Positions 1-11,392 of a stretch of DNA of 64,000 bases are shown here, one piece after another. The translations under genes and the position numbers were made by a program. Under the pieces are notes generated by a model. The model was not told the origin of the DNA. It worked only from the letters and a program-made list of their open reading frames with translations, and did not search any database. The stretch's first letter is position 1, and each line of letters starts with the position of its first letter. Source of the DNA: Tillandsia leiboldiana (lineage: Eukaryota > Streptophyta > Magnoliopsida > Poales > Bromeliaceae); the NCBI GenBank assembly GCA_029204045.2, contig CM055075.1:23471601-23535600 (forward strand), in the 5' to 3' direction.

Positions 1-767
1 TAACAAGGTAACTTAAACCTCATCCCCGGTGCGTGCCAGACCGCCACATACACAAATTCTCTCTGCCCACGGACAGAGTCTCCTTTGTATATGCACGGCG
101 TCTCATTTACAACATCATACATCAACCATCAACCATACAATAGACATACATCGTCAAACAGAGTACAGTAATTTAACTAATGTGTTAAAAGACCGGTGTC
201 TACTCGACACCTTGTTATTAAAGCGGCATCAATGTTTGGAAAGGATAAAACCAGCGGTTGCAAAACCCGTGCCCACACGGCACTTCGTTTTGAGAAAACA
301 TTTTCGAAATCATTTGGTTTATCATGAAAACGTGCCGCGTATGAAAACGTCACTAAAAGTATCAAAGTATAAAAGTACACCTCATCCACAGCGCTAACTC
401 ATACATGTCCATGACTAATATGATCCACAAGCAAATTAACTATTTAAAGTATAAGGAAAACGAGATAAAAACCCAAGTATCCTGACTACGGTCCTCGCGA
501 CGCTGTCTCACCGCCATCCCGGCTAACGCACCTAGTAATACCTGTCACGGAGTGGGTAAAGTCAGTGACAAACAAAGTAGATGTCCAAATATCAATAAGG
601 AATAAGGAACAAACCGATTACGCCGGAACCTTTCGCTAAAACCCTGTACATAATTAAGCTGGGCACCAACCCTAGATTTATCAATTAAGTTGGGCACCAA
701 CCCCAGAGTACCTGTCGGAGAGACTAAAGTCTCCCATCGTGCGCAAACACCTTTTTGATGCTTTTAA
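1..767 (-). repeat. Gypsy A LTR, distal part
   Basis: The sequence matches 15338-16108 and 40443-41208, with about a dozen substitutions by eye against the latter. It ends in TTTAA (763-767), which is repeated at 7195-7199 and is the 5-bp target duplication of the Copia A insertion. The 122-residue ORF across 29-397 has no family resemblance, is open on both strands and is part of the LTR. Confidence 0.8.
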
Positions 768-1180
768 TGTAGGTTTTTATAGGATCCACAAGGATCTAAA
801 TAGGTACTATCAAACAACTAGAGGGGGGGGTGAATAGGTGTAATACTTAAAAACTCAATCTCAGTGCAAAATAAAAACCAATGCGGAAAATAAAAACAGC
901 ACACCGAGATATACGTGGAAACTCCAATCCAGGAGAAAAACCACGGGACCAACACGCAATAACAATCCACTAAGAATAGAAGAATAACAAGGTGATTACC
1001 GACTCCACGGACTCAACCCCTCCTTCAGCTTCTTCGGACCTTGCGCTGATCGGTTGGATGTCCACGCAATAACAATCCCTAAGAAAAGAAGAATAACAAG
1101 GTGATTACCGTCTCCACGGATTTAACCCCTCCTTCAATTTCTTGGACCTCGCGCTCCACCGTTTGCACGTCCACTGCACA

Positions 1181-1283
1181 CGTTCGAATCCACGAACGCC
1201 ACTTGAATCCACGAGCACACGTTTCGAATCCACGAAACGCCTTTAGCACACCGAATCCACGATGCCACGTCGAATCCACGACG
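1181..1283 (-). other. Array of TGGATT-loop mini-hairpins in copia LTR leader
   Basis: Five units follow each other, each with AATCCA (TGGATT in the element's sense strand) between complementary arms. The arms on the plus strand are CGTTCG/CGAACG, CTTG/CGAG, CGTTTCG/CGAAACG, CACCG/CGATG and CGTCG/CGACG. The CACCG/CGATG pair becomes a G-U wobble stem in the sense RNA. The array lies downstream of the TATA box, so it should be in the transcript leader. The same arrays sit at 6217-6318, 16523-16625 and 21550-21652. Confidence 0.75.
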
Positions 1284-1534
1284 CAAACTCAGTCGATAAG
1301 AATATTGACTTCGATGGTGATCCTTTGCTCAGATTCTCAATGAGGAACCGTAGAAGAAATCTCTAAGCAAAGATTAGATCAATTCGACAAAAGATATGTT
1401 CTTGAAGGAACCGTCGAATTGATCTAAAAGAGGCTATAAAGAAGAAAGATAAAAACCTAGCCTCTAGGGTTGCTCTCAAGAGTTTTATAAAATCATCGGT
1501 ATAGCACCCCCGTTTTTTAGAAACCCTAAATGTC

Positions 1535-1840
1535 TATTTATAGTTTAGAAACCTTTGGAAAGAGATAAGAATCAAAAACATACCTTATCTGGAAATTTTC
1601 AGGACGGCGATCCGGATCGGATTTACTGCGATCCGGATCGTCGTAACGAGATTGACGATTCCAGAAAACCAAGGGTTCGGGATCCGGATTGCAAGGTCCG
1701 ATCCGGATCGTTCATGCAATTCAGCAAAGTCCCATGTTCGGGATCCGGATCGGAATGGCCTAGGATCCAGATTGAAATTGCCAATGAACTAATACCCTTC
1801 GGGATCCGGATTGGATCATCTGATCCGGATCCTGAACATG
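1535..1840 (-). promoter_or_regulatory. LTR promoter: TATA box and GATCCGGATC palindrome cluster
   Basis: On the minus strand a CTATAAATA box (1535-1543) follows an AAACCCTA-rich stretch. Upstream of it (1605-1835) lie eight copies of the palindrome GATCCGGATC or one-base variants, spaced about 20-50 bp. The order fits U3 enhancer repeats followed by a core promoter. No protein partner can be named from the sequence. Confidence 0.65.
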
Positions 1841-2160
1841 CCCCATGTCCAGTTTTTGATTTTTATGCAATTAAAAATTCTTCCAAGTGTTTCTACACTA
1901 TAAGAAAGTATTCGGATCACCACAATTATTTAGTTAAACATACCTGATCCTCTTGAATACTTTCTTCTTGAGATTGATGTAACTGATCCACAATTCTTCA
2001 ACTTCAATCTTCAAGACTCAAGACACTGAGTGTCAACTTGAGCTCTTGTTGAATCTTCTCTAAGTCTTTGATTGCTGATTGACAATTTGATCCCTTTAAG
2101 ACTCCGATTCAACTCACTGACTTGACTCACGAAATATGCCAATACCAAAATGCCGTAACA

Positions 2161-2175
2161 ATCTCCCCCTTTGGC
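2161..2175 (-). other. Polypurine tract, Copia A copy 1
   Basis: On the minus strand GCCAAAGGGGGAGAT abuts the LTR start TGTTACGG. This is the expected place and composition for the plus-strand primer of an LTR retrotransposon. Confidence 0.85.
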
Positions 2176-3811
2176 AATTTCGTGACAAAACCCAAAAATA
2201 CATAAAAGCGCTCAAGTCACTCATCTTAAACCAAAAAATCGAAACTCAATGTCATCACCAAAACATTGATTTTCTTTGCGTGAAAGATCCAATAAATACA
2301 AAATTACATTTGAACCAAACAGTCCTAGAACATACTCTATGACTTAGGACTTGGAGTCTTAAAGTGATGTAATTCCTGCAAAACAAAACTCCAAACGAAA
2401 TCAAACGTTAGTCGTTAGAAATTAGAATCCTGCATTTGATCCGTCTTCCTTTTGGTTCTTTTGTTTTTCGGCTCTTTCAATTTTTCTTTGTCTCCCCCTA
2501 TCTTGAGCATCTCTAACATGTTCTCCATGTTCTTGAGCATCTATGTTCTCCCCCTTTGTGGTACGATCATCATTTTCCGTTCTCCCCCATTTTTCCATCT
2601 TCGTTTCGTTTGTCCTTTCTTGATGATCTCATCTCCGTCATTTCTCTTCTCCCCCTTTTTGTCACAAATTGTCAAACAGTGAACATACTAGACAAAAGGA
2701 AATCACTAACAACATCAGTTCAAAGAGAAAGAGAGATAAAAGCTCAGTTCCGGTATATAACAAAAATGCAGATTGCGTACCGGTACCAGAAGGCAAAAAA
2801 CAAATAATTCCTTGAAACAAATCCAAATTTTAGAATCTTTTCAAATACCGATTTGTATTCCATCAAGAAAACAATTTAAGTGCTTTAACCAATGAATTAA
2901 CAAGATGTCATTCAATCCAATTAATTTCACAAGATTAAAAAGATTTACTCCTAAATCATGAAAAACAAAGATAAAACATTATAAACAGTTTTTCATGTTA
3001 TATTCATCAAACACAAGTCATCAAAAATAATCTTGAGATCCAAAGTCTATCAAGATGTAACGGATGTACAAAGATGACTTACAGAGATTTCCAAATGACA
3101 TCAATTTGATTTCTTACCCTTTCAAATTTGAGATAAGCACTAAAATACCTAAGGGTGGCTCTTTGAGCATCTTTCAACTATCCCACCTTATACCAACCAG
3201 GAGATTGTTCAAAATATAAGAGTTTTGCATATAAATCTCCAAATGCTTCAACTAAAGATTTTCTCATAAAATACTATCAAGCATCCATAACATGTGGTAG
3301 CTTCACACACAAACCGGACGACCGGGGTGGCAGCTCTTTCCAGCATGTGGTGGTAGTTTTCACACTCCTTTCGGATTTAACTCTTTCCACATCTTTTACA
3401 ATTCATTTATTTACCCTTGTAAGAATGCAATCTCTTACGTGAAAGAATTAAATCCCAAATTTTAGTCTATCGGTTGTCTCATGTTTATCACAATGAATTC
3501 ACACAACCGAGATAGATTAAGCATCTAAAGATCACACATGATTTCAAAATTTGATGCTTATAATATCAAAAACTCCTATAATGAAGTATCTTCAAGATTA
3601 TGATTATGGAGTAAAGTTGATAATCCATATAAAATTAAATTGGAGTGATTGAAAGTGAAAACCCTTTTCATTCAATGCACTTGTTCATTAAAAACCCTTT
3701 TGTTCAAAAACAAAGTATAAAAACGAAGAGCATTGAAAAACATGTAATGCAAAGATTAAGAAAGATATGAAGGGAAAACCAATCAAAGCATTACATACAG
3801 TCATAAGCTAT
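2176..3811 (-). other. Non-coding interior of Copia A with a conserved block
   Basis: No supported gene lies here. The first part is pyrimidine-rich on the plus strand with several CTCCCCC tracts. A block at about 3155-3405 is strongly similar to 31270-31515 of Copia B, although Copia A has lost pol between gag and this block. It contains three GTGGTAGC-like repeats and the motif CGGACGACCG. Its retention in both the full and the gag-only element suggests a cis-acting role. Confidence 0.6.
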
Positions 3812-5773
3812 TTAGAACTTAAGACAAGGAAAGATATCACCTTTCCGAATCCAAAATCGCTGGATTTTGGGTTGTCTTGATTCGTTGTGGCCGGGGGTTG
3901 TCCGCTTTGACTGTTGGTCCACCTTAGGTCTTTGCCTCGCAATGATCCACTTGTATGATTGATGTTGTGGCTCGGACCTTTGGTGGGTTGAGTGAACTCC
4001 TTTGACTTGATGTGTCTTTTGATTCCGTTGAGTTCGCCCCGTAGATGAAGTTGCCGAAGGACTCTTCTTTCTCTTTTTCGGGCAATTCTTCACCAAATGT
4101 CCTTCAAGTCCACATAAGTGACAAGTTCTTCCTTTCAATTTCATTGTGGAACTTGAAGCATGCACAGTTTGGTCCTTTTTGAATCCCAAACCAACCTTGC
4201 TTGTTTGACCTAAACCGGACATACACTCAAGTTTTTTGGAATCGGTTGAAATCCTTTGTATGTCGGATTTAAGTTGATGAACTTGTTTGGTCAATGCTTG
4301 GTTGGTGACATGAATCTCCTCAAACTGTTTTTCTAGAAAACCAATCTTGTCCGTATATGATTTAGCGTTTGTCTCCGATTGGTTTAGCTTTTCTTGGAGG
4401 ATTTTATTGTTATTCAATAAACGTCCTTGTTCCTCCTCGAGATCATGAAGTTTTATCTTTAAAGCATGATTCTCGTCTTGATTCTCAAGTCGTTGCTTCC
4501 TCAACTTCTTGATATGCTTGGCCATCTTCTTAGATTCCGCGAGAAGTTGTTGATATGCCTCAACGAGTTCTTCCTCGTCCGACTCCCCCTCACTTGATGA
4601 CTCTCCGCCGGATGTTGATGTTTCATGCAAAATCAAAGGAATAGAGTCATTGATTAAAGATGATAAGCAACCATTAGAAGAGGGAATATGAGAGGCATGA
4701 GAGGCAACAACTTTTTCCTCTTTACTTGAGGTCGATTCATTAGAAGTAGAATCGTCCCAAGTTTTTGCTTGCAAAGCCCTCTTTTTATATGATTTCGGAG
4801 AAGGACAATCCGTTGAAAAATGGCCGTAGCCTTTGCATCGATAGCATTGGATTTCCCCTTCGAAATCATCTTTCTCTTTTTCTTTAGAGGGTTTTGCAAA
4901 GCTTTTGAGATTAGAGGATTTAGAACCCGATGATCCTTTAGATAGTTTCGTGGATGAAGATCCATTGGTTCGATTCTTCCAAAATTTCCGACGAAATTTC
5001 TTTGTGATCCGCGCCAATTGTTCTTCAAAATCGGCAAAAGAGATTTCATCGTCGGAACTTGATACGCCATCTTCTTCCTTTGTTGATTTGAACGCAATAC
5101 CTGTAAGCTTAGAAGAAGACTTGGAAGAAACTTGATTAGTAGGAAAAGTCATCTCATATGTTTGTAAAGCACCTACTAATTCCTCTACTCTCATCTCATC
5201 TGGATGACTAACGGTTTCAATGGCGGTAACCTTTGCCCTAAACCGTTCCGGAAGAGTCCGAAGTATCTTTCTTACAATTCTCGACTCCGGGATCTTTTCT
5301 CCTAAATTAGCACAAGTATTGATTACATCTTGAAGTCTAGTGTAATAATCTGTAAACAATTCATGCTCTTCCATATGAATAGAGTCAAATTGACTTGTAA
5401 GCATCTGGAGCTTTTGAATTTTTACAAGATTAGTACCCTCATGTGTAATTTTGAGAATATCCCAAATCTCCTTTGCAGTTTCACATGCGGAAATTCGTGT
5501 GAACTCAGTCGAGGAAAGAGAATTAAATAAAGCGTTCATACCTTTCCCATTGTAAGAAGATCTTTCAAATTCCTCTTTGGACCATCTAGAGCGAGGTTTT
5601 GGGTAGTAGAATTTCCTACTTCCTCAACAGGATGCACCCAACCGTGTTCCACGGTTTGCCAAACACGCTCATCAATTGAGATGAGGAAAAGCTCTCATCC
5701 GCACTTTCCAATAAGCATAATTAGTCCCATCAAAAAGAGGAGGTCTATAAATATTACCACTTTCACCCATCAT
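3812..5773 (-). CDS. gag: Copia-type Gag of Copia A (N-terminus frameshifted here)
   Basis: This encodes the capsid/nucleocapsid protein that packages element RNA into virus-like particles. Residues read without a break from 5539 down to 3812 (575 codons). The true start is probably the ATG at 5773 or 5770, but indels near 5690 and 5600 break the first 70 or so codons; at some of these sites the right-contig copy reads through. Seen in order are a UBN2-type copia gag core (EIWDILKITHEGTNL), two CCHC knuckles (CYRCKGYGHFSTDC and CHLCGLEGHLVKNC) and a long coiled coil between them. The protein stops at GDIFPCLKF. In Copia B and C that position is just before the protease motif DSGCSRH, so every enzyme downstream is missing. 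Confidence 0.85.
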
Positions 5774-5793
5774 GATAGATAAACCTAAAACCC

Positions 5794-5805
5794 TCTCTGA
5801 TACCA
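5794..5805 (-). other. Primer-binding site, Copia A copy 1
   Basis: On the minus strand TGGTATCAGAGA follows the 5' LTR after two bases. It matches the complement of the 3' end of plant initiator-Met tRNA, the usual primer for copia elements. Confidence 0.9.
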
Positions 5806-5807
5806 AT

Positions 5808-7194
5808 TGTAGGTTTTATAGGATCCACAAGGATCTAAATAGGTACTATCAAACACTAGAGGGGGGGGTGAATCGGTGTAATACTTAAAAACTCAATCTC
5901 AGTGCAAAATAAAAACCAATGCGGAAAATAAAAACAGCACACCGAGATATACGTGGAAACTCCAATCCAGGAGAAAAACCACGGACCAACACGCAATAAC
6001 AATCCACTAAGAATAGAAGAATAACAAGGTGATTACCGACTCCACGGACTCAACCCCTCCTTCAGCTTCTTCGGACCTTGCGCTGATCGGTTGGATGTCC
6101 ACGCAATAACAATCCCTAAGAAAGAAGAATAACAAGGTGATTACCGTCTCCACGGATTTAACCCCTCCTTCAATTTCTTGGACCTCGCGCTCCACCGTTT
6201 GCACGTCCACTGCACACGTTCGATCCACGAACGCCACTCGAATCCACGAGCACACGTTTCGAATCCACGAAACGCCTTTAGCACACCGAATCCACGATGC
6301 CACGTCGAATCCACGACGCAAACTCAGTCGATAAGAATATTGACTTCGATGGTGATCCTTTGCTCAGATTCTCAATGAGGAACCGTAGACGAAGTCTCTA
6401 AGCAAAGATTAGATCAATTCGACAAAAGATATGTTCTTGAAGGAACCGTCGAATTGACCTAAAAGAGGCTATAAAGAAGAAAGATAAAAACCTAGCCTCT
6501 AGGGTTGCTCTCAAGAGTTTTATAAAATCATCGGTATAGCACCCCGTTTTTGAGAAACCCTAAATGTCTATTTATAGTTTAGAAACCTTTGGAAAGAGAT
6601 AAGAATCAAAAACATACCTTATCTAGAAATTTTCAGGACGGCGATCCGGATCGGATTTACTGCGATCCGGATCGTCGTAACGAGATTGACGATTCCAGAA
6701 AACCAAGGGTTCGGGATCCGGATTGCAAGGTCCGATCCGGATCGTTCATGCAATTCAGCAAAGTCCCATGTTCGGGATCCGGATCGGAATGGCCTAGGAT
6801 CCGGATTGAAATTGCCAATGAACTAATACCCTTCGGGATCCGGATTGGATCATCTGATCCGGATCCTGAACATGCCCCATGTCCAGTTTTTGATTTTTAT
6901 GCAATTAAAAATTCTTCCAAGTGTTTCTACACTATAAGAAAGTATTCGGATCACCACAATTATTTAGTTAAACATACCTGATCCTCTTGAATACTTTCTT
7001 CTTGAGATTGATGTAACTGATCCACAATTCTTCACTTCAATCTTCAAGACTCAAGACACTGAGTGTCAACTTGAGCTCTTGTTGAATCTTCTCTAAGTCT
7101 TTGATTTGCTGATTGACAATTTGATCCCTTTAAGACTCCGATTCAACTCACTGACTTGACTCACGAAATATGCCAATACCAAAATGCCGTAACA
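5808..7194 (-). repeat. Copia A copy 1, 5' LTR
   Basis: This LTR is 1387 bp and nearly identical to 768-2160, which suggests a recent insertion. It carries a hairpin array (6217-6318), a TATA box (6569-6577 on the minus strand) and the GATCCGGATC cluster (about 6640-6870). Transcription of the element should start here and run towards lower coordinates. Confidence 0.9.
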
Positions 7195-7199
7195 TTTAA

Positions 7200-8915
7200 C
7201 CTCTTCACGGTGCTGGTGTGCTATTTGCAACAGGCGCGAAGAGGTCCTCACGGCTCCCACCCCTTTGTGAGGTACACGGGTCAAAAAGACCCACTTCTTC
7301 GGAAAAGTACACCCATGTGGAGGCCAACCGCCTGTGTACGTGCAGCATCTGAAACGGATTTGCCGAGATCGGCGTGTAGTGAGCACCGCGACCGCAACCG
7401 CTTCAATTGTTAGATAAAATACAATTATGCGAAAGGTTAAACTGTCCATCTACTTTGTTAGACAAATTCAGAGCATTTTAATGATGATAGATGCACTTAC
7501 TGCACTTGTTGCACTTATAGCACCGTACCCACCTAGTTGAAGAGAAATCGGAACACCTGAATCCTTCGCGCACCCTCGCTGCGCACCTGGACCTAAAGAA
7601 AGTCCGCAAGGATAACTATAGTCAAAGACGTGTATTAACATCCCAAAACAAAAGACCCAATTTACTCTTTTCGACGGAAAAGTCCCACACCGTCCGGGTT
7701 GACGAAAACCGGAATCCCGCGCCGCCGTCGCCGTCCGTCGGAGCCCCGCGCGGTTCGGACCGCGCGGCGTGTCTCCGCGGGCGGCGCCTCGCGCGGGTGC
7801 TGCCCGTGCGGCGGCCGCGCGACGCCCGCGCGGGTGCGGCCCCCGCACAGCGCCCGAGCGCGGGGATGCCCGCGCGGCGCCCGCGTGTGTGCCCCGCGCG
7901 GCGCCCGCACGGTTGCGGGTCCGCGCGGGTGCCGCCCGCGAGGCAACCGCGCCGGCGCGCGCGCGGTGCCCGCGCGGTTGCGTGTCCGTGTGGGTGTCGC
8001 CCGCGCTGTAGCCGCGCGCGCCCGCGTGGTGCCCAGCGCGGTGCCCCGCGCGGGTTGCGGGTCCGCGCTGGTGCCGCCCGCGCGGTGGCCGCGCGGGTAC
8101 GACCCGCGCGGAGCCCGCGCGGTGGCCCGCGCGGTCCCATCGCGCTTGCGGCGGCGATCGGCCGTCCGCGATTCTCCTCCGCGCGATGCCCTAGCGGCAC
8201 CGCGCGCCTCCGCCGTCCGTTCCGTGCCCTAGATGACGACGATGACGACGACGGTGACGGATATGACGGAGAACCCAAGAACTCAAACAAAAAGGACGAC
8301 AGAAAATCCCAATAATTTATAACAATTATTTTACTAACCGAAGATCGACGGGAAGGTTGTCCGTCGCGTTCTTGCCTTCGGTTACGATGTCCGGGAAGAT
8401 CGGGCTCCTTCTCTTTCTCCTTTCCCTTTCTTCCGGCTAGGGTTCCGTCTTTTCTTTTTTCTCTTTCTTTCTCTCCTCACCGGTTAGGGTTTTATTTTTC
8501 TTTTCTTTTCTTTCCGATAATCGGGATCCCTTATATAGCTCGTATTATATCTTTAATTAATTTCCTCTTTAATTCGTACGTAAGAAAATTCTATTTTCCG
8601 TCATCGGATAATTAATTAATTAATTAATTATCCCCTACGAGATAACCCACCTTATCTCCAACGGGTGCAAGATATTTCGCACGGATTCCGATGCATGACT
8701 AATCAACCGTATCACTAAGAATTCCGTTCCGGGAGATCCCGACATCGGATTTCAGATCCGATCGCACCGTCGGCCATCATTTTCCGCGCTCTATCGCAGA
8801 AAAATACCAGCACCACACACTGGCCAACTTTTAACAATTAAATAATTTTATTCCTCTTAAGGGCTTAAATGGTTTAGATGTGAGTCAAAATACCCCTAAG
8901 GGCCGGATCACTACA
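7200..8915 (-). repeat. Gypsy A LTR, proximal part with GC-rich tandem tract
   Basis: The sequence continues the LTR begun at 1-767 and ends CCGGATCACTACA (TGTAGTGATCC on the minus strand). A TATA box (minus strand CTATATAAGG, 8529-8538) is followed by an AACCCTA leader. Further along the transcript, about 7695-8235, lies a very GC-rich tract of degenerate repeats built on GCCCGCGCGGTTGCGGGT-like units. Long ORFs open in several frames on both strands there and encode only Ala/Arg/Pro/Gly repeats, so I do not call them genes. Confidence 0.8.
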
Positions 8916-8950
8916 CCACTCACACTTTATAAAAAGTTTCGTCCCGAAAC

Positions 8951-11387
8951 TTAAGTACAAACCCCACTAATCAATTCGGGAAAACATTCTCTCATCTTGA
9001 TTCCAGTTCCCAAGTCGCCTCGCGCTCTTCGTGGTTGCTCCACTGGACCTTTACATAGGGATTGTTCGTTTGCGCAACTTCTTGTCCTCTCTCGCCAAAA
9101 TCCGCACCGGCGTCTCCTCGAGCTTAAATCCTTTGCAACTCGATGGTGGAGGCATCCAAGGCATGAGAGGGATCAGCTAGGTTCTTCCGGAGCATTGAGA
9201 CATGGAACACGTTATGGACTCGTTCGAGGTTCGCGGCAGGGCTAATCGGTACGCCCCCGGTCCTACGCGTTCTAGGATCTCGAACGGTCCTACGTACCTC
9301 GGGCTTAACTTTCCCTTTATGCCGAAGCGTCGGTTCCCCTTGGAGGGCGAAACTCGGAGTAACGCATGCTCACCCACCATGAACTCTAAGTCTCGGCGTC
9401 TATTGTCCGCGTAGCTTTTCTGTCTGCTCTGGGCGGTCAGTAGCCTTTGTCTAATCAATCGCACCTTTGCTTCGGTCTCCTCCACCAAATCAGGCCCAGA
9501 AACTTACGCTCACCCAAGTCGTCCCAGCATATTGGAGACCGACAGCGGCGCCCGTACAGGGCCTCGTATGGTGCCATCTGAATGCTGGCCTGGTAACTGT
9601 TATTGTAGGCAAATTCCACTAGGGGCAAACACCGTGCCCACCCTTCGCCCAAGTCCAAAATGCATGCTCGAAGCATGTCCTCCACAATTTGTATCACCCG
9701 CTCTGATTGTCCATCGGTCTGCGGGTGAAAAGCCGTACTGAAGTGCAACTTGGTTCCCATTGCTCGCTGCAGGCTCTGCCAAAGTTGACACAAATCGCGT
9801 GTCCCTGTCCGACGTGATGGATGTCGGCACCCCATGCAACCTTACTATCTCGTTGATGTAGGTTTGTGCCAGTCGTTCCCGCGTCCACGTCGTGTGTAGG
9901 GCAGAAAGTGGGCCGATTTCGTCAGACGGTCCACAATCACCCATATTGCATCGTGTCCCTGTGACGATCTCGGGAACCCGGTCACAAAATCCATGGTAAT
10001 CATGTCCCACTCCACTCGGGCACCGGTAAGGGTTGCAATTTTCCTGCCGGACGCTGGTGCTCGGCCTTCACCGTTGGCACACCAGGCAGTGTGCCACAAA
10101 CCGAGTCACGTCTCCCTTCATTTGGGCCACCAGAAGGTCTGTTTGATGGTCCTTGTACATCTTCGTTCCCCGGGGTGCTCTGCATATGGAGCAGTATCCG
10201 CCTCCCGCAGGATTTCCTCTTTGAGTTCCGGTAGATCCGGCATGCAAGATTCGTCCCCGAAATCGTATCGTGCCGTCGGAGTTTACTGTGAAATCACCTT
10301 CTTGGTCGGCAGTTACTCTACTTCGCACCAGCTGGAGTTGGTCATCAGTCGACTGCCCCTCGAGGATTCTGTCAAGCAAGGTAGGTCTGACCACCAGTGT
10401 CAGAAGTTGTGCGACTGTACCCGCCGGCACTACTTCTAGTCTTAATCGCGAAAATTCCGCAATCAGATATCTTGCTGGGTGATGGCACTTACCCCTGCCT
10501 CCTCGGCTTGCCCCTTGCGGCTCAGGGCGTCGGCCACCACGTTTGCCTTTCCCGGGTGGTAGTGGATCGTTAAATCGTAATCCTTCAGTAGCTCGAGCCA
10601 CCGTCTTTGTCGCAAATTTAACTCCTTTTGGGTGAAAGGTACTTAAGACTTTTATGATCTGAGTACACATTGGAGTGGCCCATACAGGTAGTGTCTCCAA
10701 AGCTTGAGACGAACACAACCGCTGCGAGTTCCAAATCGTGCAAGGGTAGTTCGCTCGTATTCCTTGAGCTGCCTGACGCATAGGCTATAACCTTTCCCCG
10801 TTGCATGAGTACTCCACCCAGCCGTTTCGCGACGCATCGCAATACACTTCATATCCTCCCTGGTTCTGGCAGGGTGAGAATCGGGGCTCGCGTCAATCTA
10901 TCCTTGAGCTCCTCGAAGCTCCTCTGACATTTGTCCGTCCAGATGAACTTTTCCCCTTTCTAATCAAACGGGTTAAGGGGGTGGCTATCTTGGAGAAACC
11001 CTCCACGAAGCGCCAGTAGTACCCGGCTAATCCCCGGAAGCTTCGAATCTCCGTCACCGTCGTCGGTGGGGCCAGTCCGTCACCGAATCTATCTTTTTTG
11101 GATCGACTGCGACTCCAGCGCGAGATTACGTGCCCCAAGAAGTCGACCTCACGGAGCCAAAACTCACACTTTTTGAGTTTGGCGTAGAGTTTCTGTTCCC
11201 GTAGGGTCTGGAGGGACGTGCGCAGATGTTCTTACTTGTTCCTCGTCTACGGGAGTAGATGAGGATATCGTCGATGAAGACCACCACGAATAAGTCCGGA
11301 AGGGTTTGAAACCCTGTTCATCATGTCCATGAACACCGCCGGGGCATTTGTGAGCCCGAACGGCATTATTGTAAATTCGTAATGGCC
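8951..11387 (-). pseudogene. pol: Gypsy A pol 3' part, left-contig copy, many frameshifts
   Basis: This encodes the RT thumb, RNase H, integrase and chromodomain of the Gypsy A polyprotein. Matches occur in several frames: the integrase stretch TDGQSERVIQIVEDMLR, the tail near 9200-9480 and the RNase H tether region near 10600-10840. The right-contig version (24286-26755) shows the same protein with only one clear break. Breaks are numerous from about 9000 to 11387 and mostly change homopolymer length, as expected for a poorly polished long-read contig end. Confidence 0.8.
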
Positions 11388-11392
11388 GTAGC

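Larger units (their letters stand above)
768..2160 (-). repeat. Copia A copy 1, 3' LTR
   Basis: This 1393-bp LTR starts TGTAGGTTTTTATAGG and ends AATGCCGTAACA on the plus strand. It holds the hairpin array (1181-1283), TATA box (1535-1543) and GATCCGGATC cluster (about 1605-1835). It is closer to the right LTR of this copy than to the equivalent left LTR at 16109-17495. Confidence 0.9.
768..7194 (-). mobile_element. Copia A copy 1: gag-only (TR-GAG-like) Ty1/copia element
   Basis: This is a complete 6.4-kb element on the minus strand. Both LTRs begin TGTAGG and end GTAACA on the plus strand, flanked by TTTAA duplications. A primer site lies next to the right LTR and a polypurine tract next to the left LTR. 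The interior codes only for Gag; there is no protease, integrase, reverse transcriptase or RNase H. Known gag-only elements are called TR-GAGs and depend on enzymes from relatives. The Gag is clearly related to that of Copia B and C, which are the natural helper candidates. Confidence 0.9.
1..11392 (-). mobile_element. Gypsy A, left-contig copy (partial, Ty3/gypsy chromovirus)
   Basis: This is the left-contig copy of the minus-strand Ty3/gypsy element described in full at 15266-42338. It comprises an LTR part (1-767), a nested Copia A (768-7194), the rest of the LTR (7200-8915) and the 3' part of pol (8951-11387). At 11392 it is cut by the Copia B insertion. The window starts inside the LTR, so its outer edge is not visible. 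Pol here is broken by many single-base indels, while the same region of the right contig reads through in two long ORFs. I read most of these breaks as sequence errors near the contig end. Confidence 0.85.

Noticed and set aside
1605..1835. Regular spaced palindromes that might be taken for a CRISPR array
   Set aside because: Repeats are 10 bp, spacers are uneven and shared between LTRs, and the setting is a plant retrotransposon.
7468..8315. Several long ORFs on both strands rich in Ala, Arg, Pro and Gly (also 22812-23646 and 41488-42337)
   Set aside because: All frames are open because the tract is extremely GC-rich and repetitive. No frame is conserved between the three LTR copies, and the tract is inside an LTR leader.
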